From Gammaproteobacteria bacterium (lineage in GTDB: Bacteria; Pseudomonadota; Gammaproteobacteria; Arenicellales; Arenicellaceae): a stretch of 8,678 nt of DNA. Position numbers and translations under genes: made by a program. Location of the stretch: positions 1 to 8,678 of the forward strand of contig JAUHZM010000118.1 in NCBI GenBank assembly GCA_030426005.1, written 5' to 3'. The notes under the pieces were generated by a model. That model made no database searches and was not told the origin of the DNA. It was given only the letters and a program-made list of their open reading frames with translations. Shown here piece by piece: positions 1-6,205 of this stretch; within the stretch, counting starts at the first letter, position 1, and each line of letters starts with the position of its first letter.

Positions 1-385
1 CTGCGACTGAATTATTATCTGATGCAGCTGCGGGAACAACTGCAATGTTTGCGCTAGCATGATGTGGCAATGCCGCTGTTTTTCGCAGCAAGCTAGCTAA
101 CCACAAGTCAGGCTCCATGGCGACCACCATACCTTTGGTTGCTATCGCTGCGGCTGAAAAGGTAAATACGCCGACATTTGCACCGATGTCCCACACATTA
201 CTCGTCGGTGTTACATACGTTTGTGCGATGTTGATGAGATCCTGGTCGAATGCACCCTTGCCTAGCTTCAGATACTTTAGTTGTGCGTCAGGTGATAGGA
301 AGAGTGGTACGGCTCTACCATTCACCGAAATATTCCGCTTGATAACTTTCTCTCTGCTCAAGCGCTCGACGATCGTTCGAATCAT
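1..385 (-). CDS. FkbM-like SAM-dependent methyltransferase, 3' part outside window
   Basis: The minus strand is open from the ATG at 385 to the left edge, giving 128 codons without a stop. Residues 64-76 read VWDIGANVGVFTF, the glycine-rich SAM-binding motif I of class I methyltransferases. About 15 residues later comes VVAMEPD (87-93), the acidic strand-2 end that binds the SAM ribose. This pair, plus the following VVPAAASD stretch, resembles FkbM-family methyltransferases, which typically O-methylate sugars or polyketides. The substrate cannot be read from this fragment. The start at 385 is preceded by AAGGGA at a good distance. An in-frame ATG at 433 would add 16 residues (MRWLFPFGW...) but has no obvious ribosome site; a TAA at 439-437 closes the frame beyond it. 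The gene is divergent from the regulator at 553. The plus-strand frame at 117-440 lies over it and looks like its shadow. Methyltransferase fold is confident; the FkbM assignment is fairly likely. Confidence 0.8.
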   Translation of the reverse strand, partial: MIRTIVERLSREKVIKRNISVNGRAVPLFLSPDAQLKYLKLGKGAFDQDLINIAQTYVTPTSNVWDIGANVGVFTFSAAAIATKGMVVAMEPDLWLASLLRKTAALPHHASANIAVVPAAASDNNSVA

Positions 386-490
386 AGTGTCCCTTAAAAT
401 TTTGCCCCACCCAAACGGAAACAGCCAACGCATAGCTTAAGTCGCACTGGTCCATCCTGACTTCTTATAATTTTGCTGACTGATGTCAAC

Positions 491-520
491 TTCATACTAG
501 CGGGTTGTTGACCTTATAAT
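491..520 (+). promoter_or_regulatory. candidate sigma-70 promoter for the XRE regulator gene
   Basis: A perfect TATAAT lies at 515-520. An 18-base spacer separates it from TTCATA (491-496), a 4/6 match to the -35 box. Transcription would start near 527, about 26 bases before the regulator's ATG. The leader has no clear Shine-Dalgarno sequence. The -10 box is convincing by eye and the -35 box is weak. On the opposite strand TTGACA (489-484) and TATAAG (469-464) are separated by only 14 bases, too short for a standard promoter of the methyltransferase gene. Confidence 0.4.
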
Positions 521-552
521 CAATGACTTCTAACAAATAATCGTTCAACACC

Positions 553-1284
553 ATGGCACGCTCTTCTCAAATTATCGATGTGTTAAAACATGAACTCCGG
601 GCTCAGGGCATAAATTACCGTGAGTTAGCCGAACGCTTAGATCTGTCTGAGTCGACGGTGAAGCACATGTTCTCTAGCAAAAATTTCAGTTTGAAACGGC
701 TAGATCGTATTTGTGAGATTCTAGGTGTGGAGATTTCAGATCTGGTGCGGCGTTATGAGGCTCGCACGCCGAAGATGGAGCAGTTGTCGCTAGAGCATGA
801 AAAACGCTTGGTGTCTGACGCACCACTTTTGCTGGTGGCCTACTGTGTAGTCAATCAATGGAGCATTCACGACATTTTAAAGCGCTACAATCTGTCGGAA
901 CCGGAGTGCATTCGTTGTTTGGCGCAGTTAGACCGCATGAAGATGATCGAGCTGCTGCCAGAGAACAAAATTAAACTGTTGGTGTCGAGTAATTTCACCT
1001 GGCATCGCAATGGTCCGATTGAACAGTTCTTTCGACGCGAGGCACAGGACCGATTTTTGAGTGGTTCGTTCAGCGGTGATCACGCCACACGCGTGGTGAA
1101 AATCGGTGATCTGTCAGAGAAATCGATTTTACAGTTGATCGACCGCATCAATAACGTTGGCGAACTCTATGATGAGTTGAGCAATGACGACAGCAAACAA
1201 CCGTTCGGCACACGCCATGGAACGAGCATGGTGTTGGCGATCCGTAAATGGGAATTTCACGCGTTCAAGGCGTTTCAGCGCTAA
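553..1284 (+). CDS. XRE (Cro/CI-type) helix-turn-helix transcriptional regulator
   Basis: This is a 243-residue probable DNA-binding regulator. Residues about 5-66 form an XRE helix-turn-helix domain: YRELAERLDLSESTVKHMF (22-40) matches the helix-turn-helix core, and LKRLDRICEILGVEISDLV (47-65) the closing helices. The rest is not a phage-repressor peptidase: no LexA/CI Ser-Lys cleavage region is visible. Residues about 90-145 look like a second, winged-helix-like segment (SIHDILKRYNLSEPECIRCLAQLDRMKMIEL split over 104-134, then a hydrophobic hairpin). The last 100 residues are helical and polar, perhaps for dimerisation or ligand sensing. No signal peptide or membrane segment is seen. The gene stands alone, divergent from the methyltransferase and convergent with groEL. 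Targets are unknown; autoregulation and control of its divergent neighbour are inferences from position. The ATG at 553 starts the domain at the usual place, although no ribosome site is obvious. Confidence 0.85.
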   Translation: MARSSQIIDVLKHELRAQGINYRELAERLDLSESTVKHMFSSKNFSLKRLDRICEILGVEISDLVRRYEARTPKMEQLSLEHEKRLVSDAPLLLVAYCVVNQWSIHDILKRYNLSEPECIRCLAQLDRMKMIELLPENKIKLLVSSNFTWHRNGPIEQFFRREAQDRFLSGSFSGDHATRVVKIGDLSEKSILQLIDRINNVGELYDELSNDDSKQPFGTRHGTSMVLAIRKWEFHAFKAFQR

Positions 1285-1301
1285 ATACAACTCGATCAGA
1301 C

Positions 1302-1337
1302 AAAAAAAACCCGGCATCGTTAGATACCGGGTTTTTT
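1302..1337. terminator. bidirectional rho-independent terminator between XRE gene and groEL
   Basis: An A8 tract (1302-1309) is followed by CCCGG (1310-1314), an interrupted ATC/GAT inner stem around a GTTA loop (1319-1322), then CCGGG (1327-1331) and T6 (1332-1337). Read on the plus strand it ends in a U tract, so it can terminate the regulator mRNA, whose stop is at 1284. Read on the minus strand the A8 becomes a U8 tract, so it can also terminate groEL mRNA, whose stop is at 1373. Confidence 0.9.
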
Positions 1338-1372
1338 ACTTCGCGTTGAGCGAGATGTTTAGACCAGGGCTC

Positions 1373-3013
1373 TTACATCATGCCGCCCATACCGCCCATG
1401 CCGCCCATATCAGGCATTGCAGGTGCGGACTCGTCTTTTGGCACGTCAGTGATCATCGCTTCAGTTGTGATGATCATGCTGGCGATAGACGCTGCGTGTT
1501 GCAGTGCTGTACGCGTTACTTTAGTTGGGTCAAGAATACCCATTTCGATCATGTCGCCGTACTCACCAGTTCCTGCGTTATAACCGTAAGTGCCTTTGTT
1601 GTTACGAACTTCGTTCAGAACAACAGACGCATCGTCACCACCGTTCGCAACGATTTGACGCAATGGCGCTTCGATTGCTTTCAGAATCGCTTTGATACCA
1701 GCTTCTTGGTCTGCGTTGTCGCCTTTCACTTTCGCTACCGCGTCCAGTGTGCGAACCAGAGCAACACCACCACCAGGTACCACACCTTCTTCAACCGCTG
1801 CACGAGTTGCATGCAATGCATCTTCAACGCGCGCTTTCTTCTCTTTCATTTCAACTTCAGTGGCTGCGCCAACTTTGATCAATGCAACACCGCCAGCCAA
1901 TTTAGCCACACGCTCTTGCATTTTCTCTTTGTCGTAGTCAGACGTTGATTCTTCGATTTGCGCACGGATTTGATTTACGCGATCTTCGATTTGTTTCGCG
2001 TCGCCCATGCCGTCGATGATGGTGCTGTTCTCTTTAGAAACTTGCACACGCTTAGCAGAACCCAGGTCTTCCAGCGTGACGCCTTCCAGGCTCATGCCCA
2101 CTTCTTCAGAGATCACACGACCGCCAGTCAGAACCGCGATGTCTTCCAACATGGCTTTACGACGATCACCGAAACCAGGTGCTTTAACTGCACATACTTT
2201 TACGATGCCACGGATGTTGTTCACAACCAAGGTCGCCAGAGCTTCGCCTTCAACGTCTTCTGCAATGATCAACAACGGACGGCCCGATTTAGCAACGGCT
2301 TCCAGAGTTGGCAACAGGTCGCGAATGTTTGAGATCTTCTTGTCGTGCAACAAAACGAATGGGTTCTCAAGGTCAGCAACCATTGTTTCTTGCTTGTTAG
2401 CGAAGTATGGAGACAGGTAACCACGGTCGAATTGCATACCTTCAACCACGTCCAGTTCGTTCTCCAGGCTTTGACCTTCTTCAACGGTGATCACGCCTTC
2501 TTTGCCAACTTTGTCCATTGCTTCAGCAATGATGTTACCGACAGACTCGTCAGAGTTTGCAGAAACAGTACCAACTTGCGCGATTTCTTTTGCGTTTTCG
2601 CAAGGCTTAGAAAGTGACTTCAGCTCTTCAACAGCCGCAACAACGGCTTTGTCGATACCACGTTTTAGGTCCATTGGGTTCATGCCAGCGGCAACCGCTT
2701 TCAAACCTTCTTTAACCATGGCTTGAGCCAATACAGTCGCAGTTGTTGTACCGTCACCAGCTACGTCGTTAGTTTTTGAAGCAACTTCTTTAACCAACTG
2801 CGCGCCCATGTTTTCGAAGTTGTCTTCCAACTCGATTTCTTTGGCAACAGACACACCGTCTTTAGTCACAGTTGGTGCACCGAATGATTTATCCAGTACC
2901 ACGTTGCGGCCTTTAGGGCCCAGTGTTACTTTGACCGCGTCGGCCAAAATGTTAACGCCGGCCAGAATCTTAGCGCGCGCGTCATCTCCGAATTTTACGT
3001 CTTTTGCTGACAT
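1373..3013 (-). CDS. groEL: 60-kDa chaperonin GroEL
   Basis: This is the large subunit of the ATP-driven cytosolic chaperonin, a double ring of heptamers that encloses unfolded proteins under the GroES lid. The 546-residue length is standard. It carries the N-terminal MSAKDVKFGDDAR, the nucleotide-pocket residues Asp52 (TVTKDGV) and DGTTT (87-91), the family signature AAVEEGVVPGGG near residue 405-416, and a C-terminal (GGM) repeat ending MGGMGGMGGMM that lines the cavity floor. No key residue is missing and the frame is intact. A clear Shine-Dalgarno GAGGA lies 7 bases before the ATG. It follows groES by 75 bases (3014-3088), with no promoter or terminator visible between them, so the two form one operon under the CIRCE promoter. 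A bidirectional terminator follows. This appears to be the main housekeeping copy, since it is adjacent to fxsA and groES. Other copies in the genome cannot be judged. Confidence 0.99.
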   Translation of the reverse strand: MSAKDVKFGDDARAKILAGVNILADAVKVTLGPKGRNVVLDKSFGAPTVTKDGVSVAKEIELEDNFENMGAQLVKEVASKTNDVAGDGTTTATVLAQAMVKEGLKAVAAGMNPMDLKRGIDKAVVAAVEELKSLSKPCENAKEIAQVGTVSANSDESVGNIIAEAMDKVGKEGVITVEEGQSLENELDVVEGMQFDRGYLSPYFANKQETMVADLENPFVLLHDKKISNIRDLLPTLEAVAKSGRPLLIIAEDVEGEALATLVVNNIRGIVKVCAVKAPGFGDRRKAMLEDIAVLTGGRVISEEVGMSLEGVTLEDLGSAKRVQVSKENSTIIDGMGDAKQIEDRVNQIRAQIEESTSDYDKEKMQERVAKLAGGVALIKVGAATEVEMKEKKARVEDALHATRAAVEEGVVPGGGVALVRTLDAVAKVKGDNADQEAGIKAILKAIEAPLRQIVANGGDDASVVLNEVRNNKGTYGYNAGTGEYGDMIEMGILDPTKVTRTALQHAASIASMIITTEAMITDVPKDESAPAMPDMGGMGGMGGMM

Positions 3014-3088
3014 TTCAAATTCCTCTACTTAATTTGTTCAATTTAAAACCAGGGGTCGATAAGACCGTGAATTGGGGAAGGGGAGTAC

Positions 3089-3376
3089 TTACTCAACCAC
3101 GCCAACGATGTCGTCTTCACGCATCACCAGCAATTCTTCACCGTCAACTTTGACTTCAGTGCCAGCGTATTTGCCGAACAGCACTTTGTCGCCAACTTTG
3201 ACATCCAACGGACGTACTTCGCCGTTGTCTAAAATTTTTCCATTGCCCGCGGCGATCACTTCGCCTTGGACTGGTTTTTCTTTTGCTGAATCAGTCAAGA
3301 TGATACCGCCAGCTGAAGTAGTCTCTTCTTCGTTGCGACGAACAAGCACGCGGTCATGAAGTGGACGAATAGCCAT
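3089..3376 (-). CDS. groES: 10-kDa co-chaperonin GroES
   Basis: GroES is the heptameric lid of the GroEL chamber. The 95-residue protein starts MAIRPLHDRVLVRR, the family N-terminal strand. It has the mobile-loop region around EEETTSAGGIIL (16-27) that docks on GroEL's apical domain, the VGDKVLFGKYAGTEVKVDGEE core split over 61-81, and ends DDIVGVVE. The start at 3376 is chosen over an in-frame TTG at 3391 because the TTG lies inside the Shine-Dalgarno (GGAGG at 3389-3385, 8 bases before the ATG) and because homologues begin MxIRPLHDR. It is the first gene of the groES-groEL operon. The 3377-3492 leader carries the CIRCE operator and the promoter. Confidence 0.98.
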   Translation of the reverse strand: MAIRPLHDRVLVRRNEEETTSAGGIILTDSAKEKPVQGEVIAAGNGKILDNGEVRPLDVKVGDKVLFGKYAGTEVKVDGEELLVMREDDIVGVVE

Positions 3377-3438
3377 TCGTTTTGCCTCCAATATATGTTT
3401 GCAATAATAAAGTGTTAAACAAGCGGGGTTTGCTTAAA

Positions 3439-3465
3439 TTAGCACTCGCCCCTTGGGAGTGCTAA
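3439..3465. promoter_or_regulatory. CIRCE operator (HrcA binding site) of groESL
   Basis: TTAGCACTC (3439-3447), nine bases (3448-3456), then GAGTGCTAA (3457-3465) is a perfect match to the CIRCE consensus TTAGCACTC-N9-GAGTGCTAA. CIRCE is the operator of the heat-shock repressor HrcA, whose folding depends on GroEL, giving feedback control. It sits at the predicted transcription start of groES and its distal end shares one base with the -10 box, a placement suited to repression. In the transcript it also forms a hairpin about 60 bases before the groES start. hrcA itself is not in the window. Confidence 0.97.
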
Positions 3466-3492
3466 TAATATGGACGAGTTAGTCAAAGTCAA
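3465..3492 (-). promoter_or_regulatory. groESL promoter, sigma-70 type, possibly overlapping a sigma-32 type
   Basis: On the minus strand TTGACT (3492-3487) is followed by 16 bases and TATTAT (3470-3465), a good sigma-70 pair. Transcription would begin near 3458, inside CIRCE. TTGACT is repeated directly at 3486-3481. The -10 region also reads TCCATAT, which fits the core of the sigma-32 -10 element (CCCATNT), with the first TTGACT a partial -35. Dual sigma-70/sigma-32 use is therefore possible but not shown. Confidence 0.7.
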
Positions 3493-3506
3493 CCCTTTGA
3501 CCTAGA

Positions 3507-3998
3507 TTATTTTTCCTCGTCTGGAGCCGCAGTGTACTCGCCGTCAATGACAGTGCCATTAACGCTCCGTGAGCCTGCTTGTCTTGTGTTCTGGTTGCTT
3601 GTGTCTGCGTAACTGGTATAACTATAAACAACCTGACCATTGGCAAAAACTTTCTGTGCCACCAAATTAATCAGTGCGATGCGTACCGGTGGAATCAACA
3701 ACGCAAATCCAAATGCGTCAGTAATGAATCCGGGTGTTAACAACACAGCACCTGCGACCAACAGCGCAACGCCTTCCACAATCTGCCGTGCCGGCACCCG
3801 ACCCGCATTAGCTTCTTCCTGTAGTTTCGCCAGTGTCGCCATACCCTGTTGCTTAACCAAATAGGCGCCCAACACAGCCGTGAAGAGGGCAAAAGCCACC
3901 GTATTCAAGATACCAATCTGACCGGCCACACGAATGAGCAGGCTGATCTCCATGATTGGCATGAGGATGAACAGAAAAACGAGGATGAAGAAAGGCAT
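3507..3998 (-). CDS. fxsA: FxsA family inner-membrane protein
   Basis: FxsA is a small cytoplasmic-membrane protein. In E. coli its overproduction relieves F-plasmid exclusion of phage T7, but its normal role is not established. The 163 residues show three likely membrane segments (about 3-22, 28-48 and 73-102). The family hallmark LLTPGFITDAFGFALLIPPVR lies at 86-106 (written with its core LLTPGFITD at 86-94), after an amphipathic KLQEEANAGR loop (58-67). A polar C-terminal tail ends near VIDGEY (150-155), also seen in relatives. It is directly upstream of groES in the same direction, the same order as in E. coli. The gap to groES (3377-3506) holds the groE promoter, so groESL need not depend on fxsA transcription. 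No strong ribosome site precedes the ATG at 3998. The fxsA symbol rests on family and synteny. Confidence 0.92.
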   Translation of the reverse strand: MPFFILVFLFILMPIMEISLLIRVAGQIGILNTVAFALFTAVLGAYLVKQQGMATLAKLQEEANAGRVPARQIVEGVALLVAGAVLLTPGFITDAFGFALLIPPVRIALINLVAQKVFANGQVVYSYTSYADTSNQNTRQAGSRSVNGTVIDGEYTAAPDEEK

Positions 3999-4018
3999 AA
4001 ATTATCTTGTGGAGGCCA

Positions 4019-4046
4019 AGTGTAAAATTTCAAGTTATTCGATCAA
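4019..4046 (-). promoter_or_regulatory. candidate promoter of fxsA
   Basis: On the minus strand TTGATC (4046-4041), a 16-base spacer and TACACT (4024-4019) are each 4/6 matches to sigma-70 boxes. The leader would be only about 13 bases. A CTTGAAA string lies inside the spacer and equals the sigma-32 -35 consensus, but no good partner -10 box follows. This is weak, by-eye evidence. Confidence 0.3.
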
Positions 4047-4080
4047 CTATTTAGCGACATTTCATTATCGATACGCCAAA

Positions 4081-4117
4081 AGCAGAAAAGCCCCACAGCA
4101 TTGCGGCTGTGAGGCTT
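4081..4117 (-). terminator. rho-independent terminator of the crystallin-like gene
   Basis: A 12-base-pair stem is formed by 4088-4099 and 4106-4117 with a six-base loop. On the minus strand the single imperfect pair becomes a tolerated U-G wobble, and the stem is followed by TTTT, CTGC and TTTT. It lies 28 bases after the stop of the gene at 4145-4939 and before fxsA, so it separates those two transcription units. The plus-strand reading lacks a T tract. Confidence 0.85.
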
Positions 4118-4144
4118 GTTGTGACTTCTGATTAACGACTGGTG

Positions 4145-4939
4145 CTATCGGCCTACGCGCAGGCGAATGTATTTACGGTACCAGTTGTTTTTCAACTCGT
4201 CTTCCTTCTCATTCGGCGCGAAACGATAACGATTACCGTCAATTTCCACCGTGACTCCGGTTGATCGTTCTGTCTTGGTCATTTCCATGGTGAGCGCACC
4301 ATTGTGACAGATGCGTGCACTGGCAGGTTTACGGTCAAAACGATAATAATCTTCTTTGCCGTGGAAGCGCAGGCCACCATTGCCACCGTCGGTGTAAGCG
4401 CGGAAGTTAAAACACTCATTACGGATAGTGCGGTTCTGGTTATTACGTGGTTGCTGTTGTACCTGACGTGGCTGCTCATTGCGACGCACTGGCTCACCGC
4501 GATCATCGCTGCCAACACGCGGGCCGTAACCACGACGATCACGCTCGCCAACTGGGCGGCTATCGCGTCGGTCGTAAGTCACGCGCATTGAACTTACCTG
4601 GTCATTCCAGTTACGGTCGAAGCAAGCAATGTCGCGATCGATTGTGGCATACGCGCCACCGTAGTTGTCGTGCTCAAAAATAGTCACGCTCATGCCTGGC
4701 GGGACTTTGATCGACGACATACGGTCATTGGCAAAACGCAGTGTCTTCAGGCTGCGATACTCGCCGATATCAACATTGCGGCTATTACCACGGAAATCAC
4801 AGTCTTCATAAATTGTGACATAGGCATTATTCGCGCCGTAATTGCTTTGCGCATTGGCCACAGACGCCGTCACGGAAACCGCAAGTCCGGAAACCAACAC
4901 ACCTGCACTGATAATCGATGACAGTTTAAATTTTTTCAT
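4145..4939 (-). CDS. secreted beta/gamma-crystallin domain protein with novel C-terminal domain
   Basis: This is a 264-residue exported protein. Residues 1-30 are a signal peptide: MKKFK, a hydrophobic core, and an ANA cleavage site before Gln31. Residues about 39-122 form a beta/gamma-crystallin domain of two Greek-key motifs: VTIYEDCDFRG (41-51) and VTIFEHDNYGG (85-95) start the halves. NDRMSS (71-76) and NDQVSS (112-117) match the N/D-N/D-x-x-S/T-S calcium clamp, so calcium-dependent folding is likely. Residues 123-173 are an Arg/Gln/Pro-rich, probably disordered linker with 14 arginines. Residues 174-264 form a separate domain I do not recognise. The four cysteines are paired by domain (C47, C106 and C176, C211), suggesting one disulfide in each. 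A ribosome site AGAGGG precedes the ATG. The gene is monocistronic with its own terminator. Its role is unknown; periplasmic or surface calcium binding or matrix interaction is inference. Confidence 0.85.
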   Translation of the reverse strand: MKKFKLSSIISAGVLVSGLAVSVTASVANAQSNYGANNAYVTIYEDCDFRGNSRNVDIGEYRSLKTLRFANDRMSSIKVPPGMSVTIFEHDNYGGAYATIDRDIACFDRNWNDQVSSMRVTYDRRDSRPVGERDRRGYGPRVGSDDRGEPVRRNEQPRQVQQQPRNNQNRTIRNECFNFRAYTDGGNGGLRFHGKEDYYRFDRKPASARICHNGALTMEMTKTERSTGVTVEIDGNRYRFAPNEKEDELKNNWYRKYIRLRVGR

Positions 4940-5070
4940 ATTGCCCTCTTAACGTGGGAAAATTTATTTGAGTAAAGTATGCGACAAACTATATCAGCCG
5001 AACAGTCCTCTACGTGTTTTATTTGCAACACAGCCAGCACTAATTTGTCTGCACAGCTGCACAATAGCAA

Positions 5071-5079
5071 TGCTAGTAT
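5071..5079 (+). promoter_or_regulatory. candidate extended -10 promoter of hisC
   Basis: TGCTAGTAT at 5071-5079 fits an extended -10 element (TGn plus TAGTAT at 5074-5079). It would start transcription near 5086, 33 bases before the hisC ATG. No convincing -35 box is found at 16-18 bases upstream, which extended -10 promoters tolerate. The divergent crystallin-like gene starts at 4939. No clear promoter for that gene could be picked out in 4940-5118. Confidence 0.35.
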
Positions 5080-5118
5080 TAACGCACGCTGAATAAACCT
5101 CTTTTCCTGCTGACAATC

Positions 5119-6183
5119 ATGAGCCAATACTGGTCGGATATCGTACACGAACTCACTCCGTATGTGCCTGGCGAGCAGCCCAAATTAAACAAGTTAATCA
5201 AGCTGAATACCAACGAAAACCCTTACGGGCCATCGCCGCGAGTTCTAGCAGCGATCCAACAAGCAACAAACCAGGACCTACGTAAGTACCCGGACCCCAA
5301 TGCCGGCGCGTTGAAAGCGACCATTGCGCAGTACCATGGCGTGCAGCCAGACTGGGTGTTTGTGGGCAACAGTTCTGACGAGGTGCTAGCGCATACGTTT
5401 CGAGCACTGTTAAAACACGCCAAACCACTGTTGTTTCCGGATATTACTTATAGCTTTTATCCGGTGTATTGCGGCTTGTTTGATATTGCCTACCAGGAAG
5501 TTCCGTTGCGGGACGACTTTACCTTGAATATCGATGACTATCATCAGGACAACGGCGGTATTATTTTTGCCAATCCGAACGCGCCGACAGGCATTAATCT
5601 TGGTCTGGACGCGATCCGCGCGCTACTACAGCGCAATCGGTATTCGGTCGTGGTGGTGGATGAAGCCTACGTTGACTTTGGTGGCAAAAGCGCCACCGCG
5701 TTAGTGAACGAATTCCCCAACCTGCTGGTGATCCAGACGCTGTCAAAATCACGCGGCTTGGCGGGGCTGCGTGTCGGGTTTGCGATTGGCGACCCAGCGC
5801 TGATCCGCGGCCTGGAGCGGGTTAAAAATAGTTTTCATCCTTATGCATTGAGTGCACTGGCTTTGGCAGGTGCTAAGGCGGCATTTGAGGATGACGTCTA
5901 CTTTGAGCAGATGCGCGACCGCGTAATACGCACGCGAACGCAATCAGTTGATGCGTTGCAGACCTTAGGGTTCAAGGTGCTGCCATCAGCCGCAAATTTT
6001 GTGTTTGCCACGCATCCAGAGTACAGTGCAAAAACGATGTTTGAGGCCTTGCGCGCTCGCAATATTATTGTGCGTTATTTTGACCGCCCGCGATTGAAAG
6101 ACTTCCTACGCATCTCAATCGGCACCGACCAAGAAATGTCTGTGCTAATTGAAGCCTTAAGCGAGATCACCAAGAAGCCTTAA
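5119..6183 (+). CDS. hisC: histidinol-phosphate aminotransferase
   Basis: HisC is a cytosolic PLP enzyme that transfers an amino group from glutamate to imidazole-acetol phosphate, giving L-histidinol phosphate in histidine synthesis. The 354-residue length is normal. The class I/II aminotransferase fold is marked by LNTNENPYGPSP (29-40), YPDPNAG (57-63), the cofactor loop GNSSDEVL (83-90), NPNAPTG (152-158), DEAYVDF (181-187) with the Asp and Tyr that contact PLP, TLSKSRGLAGLRVGF (207-221) with Lys210 as the Schiff-base lysine, and FLRISIG (329-335) with Arg331 for the substrate carboxylate. All key residues are present. No clear ribosome site precedes the ATG, but the protein start fits the family. 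The gene is solitary, not in a his operon, and ends 22 bases from the convergent folD. Some HisC-like enzymes also act on aromatic amino acids; that cannot be excluded. Confidence 0.95.
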   Translation: MSQYWSDIVHELTPYVPGEQPKLNKLIKLNTNENPYGPSPRVLAAIQQATNQDLRKYPDPNAGALKATIAQYHGVQPDWVFVGNSSDEVLAHTFRALLKHAKPLLFPDITYSFYPVYCGLFDIAYQEVPLRDDFTLNIDDYHQDNGGIIFANPNAPTGINLGLDAIRALLQRNRYSVVVVDEAYVDFGGKSATALVNEFPNLLVIQTLSKSRGLAGLRVGFAIGDPALIRGLERVKNSFHPYALSALALAGAKAAFEDDVYFEQMRDRVIRTRTQSVDALQTLGFKVLPSAANFVFATHPEYSAKTMFEALRARNIIVRYFDRPRLKDFLRISIGTDQEMSVLIEALSEITKKP

Positions 6184-6205
6184 ACGAGACCTCCGAGTAG
6201 GCGAG

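Noticed and set aside
117..440. Plus-strand open frame of 107 codons at the left edge
   Set aside because: It lies opposite the minus-strand frame that carries clear methyltransferase motifs, has low-complexity shadow-like composition and no ribosome site.
1380..1412. Short tandem repeat of a GGC/CAT-type unit at the end of groEL
   Set aside because: It encodes the ordinary GGM-repeat tail of GroEL and is not an independent repeat element.
1184..1948. Long plus-strand frame of 254 codons over the end of the regulator and groEL
   Set aside because: It is antisense to the highly conserved groEL and out of frame with the regulator; its His/Cys/Phe-rich composition is that of an antisense shadow.
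3014..3088. Possible regulatory element between groES and groEL
   Set aside because: I looked for a hairpin, promoter or second CIRCE copy and found only the groEL ribosome site.
3377..3391. Longer GroES start (TTG at 3391, adding five residues)
   Set aside because: The TTG overlaps the Shine-Dalgarno sequence of the ATG at 3376, and the family N-terminus MAIRPLHDR starts at that ATG.
4940..5118. Small RNA or hidden gene in the hisC/crystallin divergent spacer
   Set aside because: No terminator-type hairpin or coding pattern is visible; only a weak extended -10 candidate for hisC remains.
4936..5148. Minus-strand frame with a hydrophobic lipoprotein-like stretch (LALLLCSC)
   Set aside because: It overlaps the start of hisC and the start and leader of the crystallin-like gene, has no ribosome site, and the rest of the sequence shows no family resemblance.
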